Origin: Mucidula mucida
Lineage: Eukaryota > Basidiomycota > Agaricomycetes > Agaricales > Physalacriaceae
DNA: 42,549 nucleotides
NCBI GenBank assembly: GCA_015501055.1
Contig: JADNYV010000296.1
Span: forward strand, 1 to 42,549
Direction of reading: 5' to 3'
How positions within the stretch are numbered: position 1 is the first letter of the stretch; every line of letters starts with the position of its first letter. Below are positions 33,779 through 42,549 of this stretch, in pieces. The notes below the pieces were generated by a model. That model had not been told where the DNA came from. It worked only from the letters and a program-made list of their open reading frames with translations, and made no database searches. Position numbers and translations under genes: made by a program.

Positions 33779-35253
33779 ATGTTCCACTCCACGATCGGAG
33801 CCGCCACTCTTTTGTTACTTGTGTCCCAGTCCTGCTTGGCAGCGACGACCTCTGGAGGGTTCTCTTTACTGAGCCTGAATGTCGCTGGCCTCCCTGGTAT
33901 GTGTAGTTATGAACTCCTTCAAAAGACTCTGATCGTCGCCCAAGAACTGTTGTCAAGTGGGGACCCTGCGGTGAATACGCCACTCTTATCCGTCCGGCTT
34001 CCTCCCTACAACGTCATCAACGTACAAGAGGATTTCAATTATCACGCCGCTCTCTATGCCGACGACACTCACCCGTATCGCACTCCCACCTCAGGTAATT
34101 AACACCATGCTGCGCAATACTAAGTCCAAGCCTCTAATTTCCCTCAGGCGGTGTGCCGTTCGGATCAGGATTGAACACTCTTTCTGATTTTGAATACCTG
34201 GACTTGGAGCGGATTACTTGGGATGATTGCGACTCGAACAACGGAGACTGCCTCACGCCCAAGGGCTTCACATACATGCGCATCCGCGTATCAGACGGGA
34301 TGTGGTTTGACCTCTACAACCTCCACACAGACGCGGGCTCGGACGATGGCGACCGCATCGCGCGGCAGTCCAATCTACAACAGGTCAGCGACTACATCCC
34401 AGCCTGGTCCGCGGGCATGCCGGTCGTTGTCATGGGCGACACAAACTCACGGTACACGAACGCAGTCGACGGGGCGTCACTCCATAATCTAATCGACAGC
34501 GGTGGGTTCGTAGATGCGTGGGTGTCGAATATCCGAGGCGGATCGTTCCCCGCTGCCGGCACCGACGCGCTCGTTTGCGCATTTCCGTTCCCTGATGGGA
34601 CGACGCAGGCAGAGATGGTGGCTTGCGAGGTTGTGGATAAGATCCTCGTACGCTCTGGGACCGCTACCACCCTTATCACCACCACGTTCTCCAACGAGAA
34701 CGACGCGTTCGCAGATGACAACGGCGCGCCTCTGAGCGATCATTACCCCATCTCTGCGACTGCATCTTGGACTCTTTCCAGCGCGCTGCGTATGGCAGAT
34801 CCCGTCGGTGGCCCTCACGGAACGCCCTTCAATGACCTTAGTTCCGCCCTCACCGCTTCTGCTGTTCCCAAGATCACGTCTATCACCATTCGTGGCGGAA
34901 ACCGCGTCGACGCCGTCTCATATACCCTCTCTTATCCTAGTGGATCATCGTCTACCATAACCCACGGCGGAACCGGAGGAACAGCAAATACATTGTCTCT
35001 CGGCTCAGGCGAGTATGTCACTAAGGTGTCCGCCTGTAGTGCGGAGTATAACAGCCACACGCGGGTGTTCTACCTAGAGTTGACGACTAACCTGGGCAAA
35101 GTCATGTCCGCTGGGAAGACGACAAGCAATTGTTTGACCACGACTGTTCCGAGTGACGCTGGGAGTGGAGGCAATTGGGGTTTGGTTGGATTCTGGGGTA
35201 GATCTGGGGAGGAGGCGGATCGGTTAGGGGCAATTTGGGGCGCAGCGTATTAA
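33779..35253 (+). CDS. Secreted endonuclease/exonuclease/phosphatase-fold enzyme with C-terminal jacalin-like lectin domain (457 aa)
   Basis: Three exons, 33779-33896, 33945-34094 and 34148-35253, join in phase (introns 48 and 53 nt). The first 20 or so residues (MFHSTIGAATLLLLVSQSCL) form a signal peptide. The catalytic domain shows FSLLSLNVAGLP, NVQED (metal-binding Glu near residue 67), LHTDAG, VVMGDTNSR (GDxN) and SDHYPI (SDHxP), the hallmark residues of the DNase I/sphingomyelinase-like superfamily. From about residue 305 the sequence turns into a jacalin-type beta-prism: VGGPHGTPFNDL, ITIRGGNRVDAVSYTLSY, THGGTGGT, GEYVTKV and WGLVGFWGRSGEEADRLGAI. The enzyme is therefore probably exported and tethered to glycans. 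Whether its substrate is nucleic acid, a phosphoinositide or sphingomyelin cannot be told from sequence. An ATG at 33779 fits the signal peptide; the upstream frame has no ATG. Confidence 0.88.
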
Positions 35254-35739
35254 TTCAAGGACTGTATGCTGTTGTTGTATGATGCGTGTTCTTACCCAAT
35301 CTTGATATGGACTTATCTTTGCTTTTCGAAGCTTGTTACACGTAGGAAGAGTGGTCAAGGTGTTGTTCTGCTTCTGTTATCACGTTTCGTCCTTCAATCA
35401 TTGCAATCACATTAATAGCGTACCGTGGTCATGACCTAGCCTGTGACCGTGCTCTGTCAATGGATAGACAACCTTTCATTTTCATTGCTCCAGACAGGAT
35501 GATTTTACGGGTAGATGTCATTCAAACTCATGAACATACCGGACTTGTATCAAGCATTCAATCCAGCATGGTTGATGTGAGCTACAGGCTCAATAAAATA
35601 TGGATCTGGAATGAAACGAAACTGGGAACGAGGGAACGCGCCGTCACTCCTGTCACGGTGACGTGACTTGGGGAGAGTACGATCACCTGATAACAACGTG
35701 CCTTCCTTTGTTCCCCCGTCATCACAGCCTCTCAGCACA
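35254..35739. other. Intergenic, no gene seen
   Basis: 3' UTR of the secreted enzyme and promoter of F-box paralog 3. There are no supported frames; a CTGTCACGGTGACGTGAC stretch just before 35.67 kb is locally palindromic (GTCACGGTGAC) but short. Confidence 0.5.
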
Positions 35740-38158
35740 ATGCCTCCTCGTCCGTCGCAGTCAACCTCTGGCCCGACAAAGACAAAGACAATCAATCCGT
35801 GCTCTGCGTCAGGCAACAGTAAAGCGCAACCCGCGACCAAGCGCCGGAAGTTGGCACTCACAGCAGGTACAATAACCGATGAAGGCGAAGACACGGAGGA
35901 GTACGAGGTGGTAGATGACAGTCATTTAGATAAGGCTGTTGGCTCTACCACGAAGAAGGGAAGAAAGTGTGACTCGACCACTGGGCCTGCACGGAAGCGC
36001 TACGTGAAAGGCAAGCGAGGTATTCTACAGAAAATAACAGACACGCCGCTTGACGTCTTATTCGAGGTGCGCCTTTTGCATACTCCGACGTCATCTTCTC
36101 ATTGTATTGTAGATTTTTTCTGACCTGGAGCCACTCGATCTCTTGCGCCTCAGTCGCACAACAAAGGACCTTCGCGCCCTTCTGATGTCCAAGTCTTCAG
36201 CATTCGTTTGGGAGAGATCTAGGATGATGTTGAAGGATTTACCTCCATTTCTCGATGATCTGACCGAACCGCAGTACGCCAATCTCTTGTTCGACAGTTC
36301 CTGCGATGTATCTCTCTCCCGCCATCTGCGTATATCCAACTACTTTCTTACATGTCTTGTTCAGGAATGCGGCAAATATCCGACAAATACCGTTCAATGG
36401 GAAGCGCGGGTTCGACTTTGTAAACACTGCTTGCAAGATGGCTCGATGTACGTTTGGTAACTTCATACATTAGCACGAGCTCATCGCGCCCTAGAATGAC
36501 TGCTGATGAGGATCACCTCGTGGATTTGTCGCACCGATACAGGGACCTTATGCTGGTGACGCCTAAGTACGTTCTAGCAGGCCCGCGCGCACCCGTAATA
36601 TATTTCCACCTCCCCGCCTATCGACGACTTGCCGAGGAATGTTCTTTGATGAACGACCAATCATTTCAAGTCTGGATTTCCGACAAGGGTAGCGAATATT
36701 TGGCGCTTGTGCAGGTAATTCTCCCACGCAATCACTGTCCTACTGCTCATGGCAGCGGTAGCAATGTCGTGCATATCAGCAATGGTCGTCGTTGAAGAAA
36801 CACGACCGTAGCTCGAAGCTCCATTCTCTTCGACGTGAAAGAATGACAAAGTGAGCTTCGTAATTCCAACCGTGCTATGTAACTTATTTTCCCAGTATCA
36901 TTCACCGCCTGGAAGCCGACGGATGGACGGAAGAGCTGCAGGATTTTGACACGCTCATGACGCTTGAGAAACACAAACTTGTTAGGCAATCCAAGGCCTT
37001 AACAGAGCGAAGTATGTCTTTTCGATATTTGTAGTTATCATTGGGCTGACCATGGATACCAAAGTCTGGACTAACATTCGCCCGACTCTCACGAAGGTCG
37101 TGTCTGACGCTCGGACTGCGATACTCACTCGCAAAATCAATAGCGCCATTAGCAGACGAGTAGCTTCATTGCAAGAGCTTTGTAAGCCTCTCCTTGCCAA
37201 GATGGGTGAGCGTGAGGTCAACCCTTCCGCATCGATGATTCCCCGCCTGGAGCCGTTCTTCAGCCTCATCAAGAACACACCTTTGGAACTAGATATCACC
37301 ACAGCCGACTTCTCCGAGGCGCTCAAGAGTCTTCCAAATACCTGTGCCCTCTGGAGGCGCCGGCGCGATGCCGACCTGAAGCAGATTTTATTGAAGGATG
37401 ACCATAGCGACAATCTGGCATTGGCGATGAACATGTTTACCTGCAAAAGTAGAAGTTGTATGGCGTCCCTCCTCCAATATCCGCACCTCGCATCCCACCC
37501 ATGTTTTGTGGGCTCTGTAAAGATGGGTGAGAGCGCCACCACCGGGCTCAATACCTCGGTCAACGTCTGGGATCCGCAAGCCATCGCGACGATGACTGGG
37601 CGCCTGCGTGAGGATTTCGAGAATATTATCCGATTGTGCGGCCTCGATCCGGCGATCGCTACTGCGGAGGACATGGATGCTGTTCAAGCTTTCTTCACTG
37701 AGGAGGAGGGTGTGTTCCAGAGAACTCGGGTGCTTGTGATGGACTGGCGTGGCGCCATGGTACGTATCTCCTTTAGTGCCTCTACATATTGCTCATTATT
37801 CGTAGGGCTACTTCAAAGGACAACATTCGGCGACTACACTGAAACGTATTACCGACGCTGACCTGATCTCCACAGCTCAAGTTTGCGATGCGTTCGACCT
37901 TGTTGCCGAGCTCAATACGGAGTGGGTCACAAAGTCGTTTGTCTGTGTGCACTGTGGCACGACGGACTTGACGTCGCGAGATGACCGTCGGTGGCATCTT
38001 ATTTCGATGTCAGTGCTGCTTGACCTTGGACTCGTATGCATAGAGCTGATTTGGATCTATGTAGGCATAATTCGGCTTCTCGTGTCTCGGATCCCGAGAA
38101 CCATTTTAGGCGTAGCCTGAAGTATGGTCACACATTCAGCAGATATGTTGGGTTCTAG
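35740..38158 (+). CDS. F-box protein paralog 3, apparently intact
   Basis: ATG at 35740, MPPRPSQSTSGPTKTKTINP; the basic N-terminal exon ends ILQKITDTPLDVLFE. The next exon is the F-box core IFSDLEPLDLLRLSRTTKDL with LTEPQYANLLFDSSCD. Then come CGKYPTNTVQWEARVRLCKH, an exon with VDLSHRYRDLMLVTPKYVLA, the short SSKLHSLRRERMTN exon, and IIHRLEADGWTEELQDF with KALTER. The large C-terminal exon begins VWTNIRPTLTKVVSDARTAI and carries FTCKSRSCMASLLQYPHLAS with HPCFV, then LCGLDPAIATAEDMDAVQAF. Later exons read TKSFVCVHCGTTDLTSRDDR and RVSDPENHFRRSLKYGHTFS to a TAG at 38158. All junctions checked are GT-AG and in phase. It lies in opposite orientation to paralog 4. Role: presumed SCF adaptor with a possible zinc-binding C-terminus; substrate unknown. 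Confidence 0.82.
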
Positions 38159-38704
38159 GGTAGAAATTGACCACCGCCTGTATCTGTTTTTGTATCCAAT
38201 CTCGGTGTACAAATAGTAACAAATCAATAAGAACACTACGAGGCCTCAAGAGGAAATTAATTACTTGCTCAAAGAAACTTACGGTCGTAATTGTGACCTC
38301 CACAGAAGGGCCAACTCGGGGTGGCCATAAGCGTCTCAGGATAGAAGGCTGTCTTTTCGGTGCGTCGCTATGTAGTACCTACCACTCGTCGGTTCTGCTC
38401 AGCGTACACCTACATTCCGTTGCTTCCGCTGGTCCGCGTCTCCCTTCTGAGCCGACTGGGAATTAAGGCCCATTCTTCTCGAGGAGCGTCGCAAACGCCT
38501 TGGAATGATGTCATCCGCCTTGGTTCAGCGTGGTGCGTGTGTCTATATAGTGTGAAACGGAGCACGTACATTTTCTTAGAACATCATACGCGTATTCAAA
38601 ATGCTTTCTGGAAATGGATGACACATCTTCATATTGATATTTAGTATTTTACACGTTGAAATACTCGTAGTACCAAGTATTTTTCGGGACTGTGTCTTTC
38701 CTGT
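38159..38704. other. Intergenic between convergent F-box genes, no gene seen
   Basis: Short frames only. Paralogs 3 and 4 end toward each other here, so this should contain two 3' UTRs; no repeat linking them was noticed. Confidence 0.55.
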
Positions 38705-41152
38705 TCAAGAGTTGCCAGAAATTATAGCACCAGCGACCTGGAATACCTGCTCGATTAACTTCCTGTCTTTCAAACTTCGTCGGTAATGGTCAACAGCGTC
38801 ACCCGTGATACCATGCCTAGCATCGATAAGAATTCAAAACGGAACATTGGAGGAAACGACTGACTCGGAACTAAGATGTTCAGACCTCGCACTTGGGGAG
38901 GACTGCGCCACATTGCAATGGACGCAGACGAACGATGATTGACTGGTCTCCGCCAGAGCCGACTCCAGCGAAGATCTCTCAGCCTCGCGTGCAGAAGAGA
39001 GGAGGTCGGCGTCAGTGACACGAGACCACGCAGTGTTGTGACCATGGTTCTACGAACAATCATTAGTATCTAGGGATGAATAAAGAATGGAACCTAACAA
39101 GGGCTGCGCGCCAACGCATCACCGTGTGAAGCTTCCTGCGGTTCTCAGGGACGTTGCCTCTGTACTGGAGGCATTTCTCGCAAGTCAAAAAGGCATCTGT
39201 GGCGTCCATATCCTGAACGGTCGCAGTTTCCGGATCGAGACCACACCGCTTTATAATCTTTTTGCATATGGCGCGATGGGCTTTACCGGCTACTGTGATT
39301 CGTCTGTTCGTCCAGAGCGTGACATCGACATTACCGATCTTGCAGCCCGAATAGAAACAATGATGTGAGGCGAAGTATGGGTGATGCAGCATCGGCACAC
39401 TTCGACGCGAGTTGTAGTGTAAGCGAGACATTTCTGAGCAGTGCGTGCACGTGAAAGTGTTGATAGCCAAAGAAAGTTCTTCGTTGCGGCCAGCTTTGCG
39501 AAGGAGCTCTTTGAGCTGCGTTTCTTGTTTCTCTCGCCAAATGAGGCAGATATCCGGGAGACTTTCTAGACCCTTTACAAACTCAGCAGTAACATCTGTG
39601 AGGGGTGGGCCGTCCTTGATGATGCCGAAGAACGGCTGATACGAGCAGATGGTGCCAACAGTTTCCGGAAGTTTGGCAAGAAGGGCGTCGCTCAGCTGTT
39701 CCAGAAGAGACACTCGTTCGCGCGCAACAGTCTTGATCCTGATCTGCAGATAATCGGCGCGGAGGTTTTCCATTAGTTCTCTGAGAGCCGGCTTGATGAC
39801 TTCCCAAGCTACACCATAACGGTTAGCGTTCTCCAATCAGGATAGGAAAAGGCATACCTCGCTCGGTCAACTCCTTAGGTTGATTTACATGTGGATGGTC
39901 CTTCAGCGCTTCCACAGCAGAGCGATGTTTTAATTCATCTTGCCAGCCGTCAGCCTCTAGGTGTGTGATGACACTGCAACGAGGTCAGTTCAGATGATCG
40001 AGACGTCACAAAAACAAGTGGTACCTCGAGAGTCGTTTACGGCGAAGGCCTGCAAGCTCAACACTACGCGCTGCCGTGCGCGACTCCATCCACTTTATGT
40101 ACTTCTTACACTCCTGTAGAAAAAATGAGAAACAATCGAAGTGTGATCGAGAAACGACTACTAACTCGGACGAGCGCATTATGCTCCTGTGTTTTCTCCG
40201 CGAACCAAGTAGTGAATTCTGCGCTTCCATGCTCAAAACCCTCCGATTCCTCGACCAGGCTGTCATATGAGTCGCGATCATAGAAATGAAGATCTGATAT
40301 TGAGTTAGTTCAGGATCATGTGTTGCCGGCGGCGACGAAAACCACGTACCTCTAGAGTGATAGAAGGACGGTGTGATTTGAATATCTCTGGAGGAATTGT
40401 ACAGTCTGCATAGTCTTTCTGGATGACTTTCTTTGAGGCCATTCTTTGCGACGGTTAATAACGAACAGCAGCACATGGAGGCTCGCGCACGTACATAGTT
40501 CCTGATTGCAAGCATTCTTTGCACAGCCTCATACGTATCTGCCACTGAACATACTTAGTCGCCCCTTTCAGACAATTCTATGAAGAGGGTAAGGCGATAG
40601 ACGACATTCCAAGAGAAGACACATACATGGCAGTGACTATCAAACAGAAGGTTCGCATATTCGGGCTCACTTAAGTCCTCGAATATAGGAGGCAGGCCTT
40701 CCATTCTGAGGCGCGCTCTCTTCCAGACTCCGCTTGACGACTTTGCCATGAGTAGTGCGCGCAAGGCCTTTGTTGTCCGGCTCATCCGCAAGAGGTCGAG
40801 TGGCGCCAAGTAGGAAAAAACCTAAAATGAGGTTAGGACACTGGTAATATAAAAGTGGCAGTTCACTACTTCAAGAAGCACGTCCAGGGGACCCTCCGTG
40901 AGTCGCTTAAATATATCGCTTTGATTCGGTGCAACGGCTGGATTGACGACGGCGCTGGTCTTGACGCGCTTCCGGGCTTTTTTAACAGGTACTTTCTGTC
41001 GAGCACCATCGGGGCCTTCTGGTTTGACGCGCTTCTTACCGTCCCAGTTTCGCGTTGTGTTTGACAATGGCTTTTGTCTTGGACTGCGAAACCGCGGGAG
41101 CCGCCGTCGACGAAGAAGTAGCAGCAACCCTGTTCGAGCGACGAGGAGGCAT
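38705..41152 (-). CDS. F-box protein paralog 4, with a frame shift near the N-terminus
   Basis: ATG at 41152 opens MPPRRSNRVAATSSSTAAPA, the same style as paralogs 1 and 3. After KLGR this frame stops. The continuation KKRVKPEGPDGARQKVPVKK through KRLTEGPLDVLLE is in another frame, so either a base is gained or lost near 41.04 kb or an intron escapes me. Then come VFSYLAPLDLLRMSRTTKAL, LSEPEYANLLFDSHCHV, YVQWQIRMRLCKECL, ARSVELAGLRRKRLSR and VITHLEADGWQDELKHRSAV. The large exon 39.81-39.06 kb holds FTCTHCSEM...HHPYFASHHCFYSGC and IIKRCGLDPETATVQDMDAT. The end reads SSFVCVHCNVAQSSPSARSE and, probably after an intron, HGITGDAVDHYRRSLKDRKL to TGA at 38705. Possibly a recent pseudogene. Confidence 0.7.
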
Positions 41153-41529
41153 ATATAACGCTAGGACGATAGCGTTAGGTAGGTGCTTCTCAGCGGTTAT
41201 GGTAAGGGTAGAGTGATGATGATGGTGGTGGTAATCTTCGGTCGACGGTCACAGACAAAGGTATTGTTCAAAACGTCGTCGTCACATGGAAAAATGCTGC
41301 GGTCAGGTGATCGTATGATTTGCGCCTAACTCAGAGTCTCAGCCATACACCTGTTATTGAGAGTCTGGCAACGTTGCCACTTCCGTCAGATTCGGCGTCC
41401 TAACACACCAGGGAATTTAAGTTCTATTCTAAATATGTCTATCTGTACAACTCGACTCGGTTTATTTACTTCTGTAGCGTCAGCCAAATAATGCCGGACA
41501 TTTAAAGCCGTCTGAGCCGCTTTTGCTCT
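41153..41529. other. Upstream region of F-box paralog 4, no gene seen
   Basis: It contains ATGATG/GGTGGT-type short triplet runs near 41.21-41.23 kb and no supported reading frame. Confidence 0.5.
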
Positions 41530-41870
41530 CAGGTTCGACCACCATTTTGGTTGCCGTCGTCTCTCCGGAGAACCGTGAGTATACTGCCCATTCCTTTATG
41601 CTCGTTCGCTAACGTTCTTAACAGCCAAGGCCGGGGGTCATCTTCGTTAGGCTGTAGAATGCGCTGATGTAGAAGCTGCAAGGCTCCTAGTACGTATTAA
41701 TGTTATCTCGATTTTCCTCCTTCTTAAGTTTGCCCGTTCAGTATCTGGTGCTTTCTATTGGACCCTACCTGTGCACTGATCTTCGGAGCTGAGTACATTT
41801 GTTGGGACGCTGAATCATTCGGGCGGTACGTCTTCATCAGTATCAAATCGGGTACCATCTGACACATTCA
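41530..41870 (+). pseudogene. Possible DUF6533-like integral membrane protein fragment
   Basis: An exon reading TTILVAVVSPEN ends at 41574. A good 50-nt intron (41575-41624, GTGAGT, CTAAC, ACAG) follows. Another exon contains AVECADVEAARLL before a second GT-AG interval (41690-41741, GTACGT). Then YLVLSIGPYLCTD and, one frame over, LIFGAEYICWDAESFGRYVF. The order 'ARLL...YD.LL.FG.E...IW' recalls the N-terminus of fungal DUF6533 membrane proteins. The frame change and a stop between the first two exons' readings mean the gene is broken or mis-modelled. Weak call. Confidence 0.3.
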
Positions 41871-42549
41871 ATACAGGAGATCTCCTCCGCCTAAGACTCG
41901 TAGGATTGCGGACGACGCTGCATTGCAGAACGTTCACATTAGCACGGGTTATCTGAAAATCAATTACCCCAGACCATCCCATGTCCATCGCTTGGTCACT
42001 CCCACTCAAGATAGTGGTGACCGTTGCTCCCGTCGTTTACATTGTCGTCGTCAAATTTCGTTCAATGTATGAAGTTCGTGAGTTTATGTTGGATGAAAAA
42101 TGCAGTCAGATGCAAGACTCGTTTCGTTTGACGTCTCAGTTCCGCAAGATCCCTCTCTTTCTGGTATCAGTTTGATCTTGAAGGTTCTTGCCAGATTCGG
42201 TCGTCTTGCCACATTCTTATGGACGCCCAATCGAATAGCGACGTCAGCGACGTGTCAACAGGCTGTAACTGGATCTGGCTGGCCCATGTCATAGGAAAGC
42301 TCTACTCACTGATGGCAGTGATTCCGTCGGGAAACCGTATCTGAGGCTGACAGCGGACCTCACTAGTGTGGCTCTTCTGAGAGCAGGCAACATGTCGCTC
42401 TTTCCGTGGTGGTATGCATAACATTTCCTTTTCCTCCCTCTACAGTCAACAATCTAAATGCTACACAGTGCTGCTCTCTTCATTGACGGATGATGTACAG
42501 GTATTACAGTTCGAGTAATAAGTTACAGGTATATGGCTACAGATCAAAA
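41871..42549. other. No clearly supported gene to the window end
   Basis: A 64-codon frame at 41981-42175 has a hydrophobic stretch (VVTVAPVVYIVVVKF). It could be a later transmembrane exon of the weak gene before it, but no junction joins them convincingly. Confidence 0.4.

Noticed and set aside
33483..33983. 166-codon minus-strand frame
   Set aside because: It overlaps the first exons of the secreted enzyme on the other strand, which has a signal peptide, splice sites and catalytic motifs.
1..42549. CRISPR arrays, bacterial operons, riboswitches, rRNA
   Set aside because: No regularly spaced direct repeats, Shine-Dalgarno-led gene strings or rRNA-like sequence were seen; the window is eukaryotic.

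Overview
The window looks like nuclear DNA of a filamentous basidiomycete (Agaricomycete). Every readable gene is broken by short (about 40-90 nt) GT-AG introns. The gene families are fungal: a Jen1-type carboxylate permease, a Bbc1/Mti1-like actin-patch protein, an Agaricomycete-type protein-kinase-like family, an expanded F-box family, and a Helitron RepHel with one spliceosomal-type intron. Family assignments come from reading translations by eye; no database search was run.

Layout. 1-2.18 kb: N-terminal exons of a Bbc1/Mti1-like gene (minus). 2.39-2.47 kb: tRNA-His with a 9-nt intron (minus). About 2.6-8.4 kb: a decayed Helitron (plus) with HUH Rep and PIF1-like helicase. 8.8-10.2 kb: a broken F-box gene (minus) beside the Helitron. 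10.3-22.7 kb: a locally duplicated and rearranged cluster with three copies of a kinase-like gene (A and B minus, C plus), copies of a head-to-head partner encoding an acidic, Ser/Thr/Pro-rich protein, and remnants of a third family (called X here) downstream of each kinase. 23.0-25.5 kb: F-box gene (minus). 28.1-29.3 kb: unknown multi-exon gene (plus). 30.0-31.9 kb: Jen1-like transporter (minus). 33.8-35.25 kb: secreted endonuclease/exonuclease/phosphatase-fold enzyme fused to a jacalin-like lectin (plus). 35.7-38.2 kb: F-box gene (plus). 38.7-41.15 kb: F-box gene (minus), with an N-terminal frame problem. 41.5-41.9 kb: weak trace of a DUF6533-like membrane-protein gene.

Interpretation. The most distinctive structure is the 12-kb kinase/Ser-rich cluster. 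Kinase B (436 aa, five exons, all phases consistent) and its divergent partner share a 99-bp intergenic region. The same pair recurs in opposite orientation as kinase C and Ser-rich copy 2. The missing 3' half of copy 2 sits beyond kinase C as Ser-rich copy 3. The simplest history is duplication of a unit [X(-), kinase(-), Ser-rich(+)] followed by inversion of the middle of one unit (breakpoints near 18.04 and 21.75-21.92 kb). Kinase B looks intact, while A and C carry damage, so this is a birth-and-death locus. The function of the pair is unknown. The four F-box paralogs form a second expansion flanking the first. The outer part of the window is ordinary core or secretory gene content.
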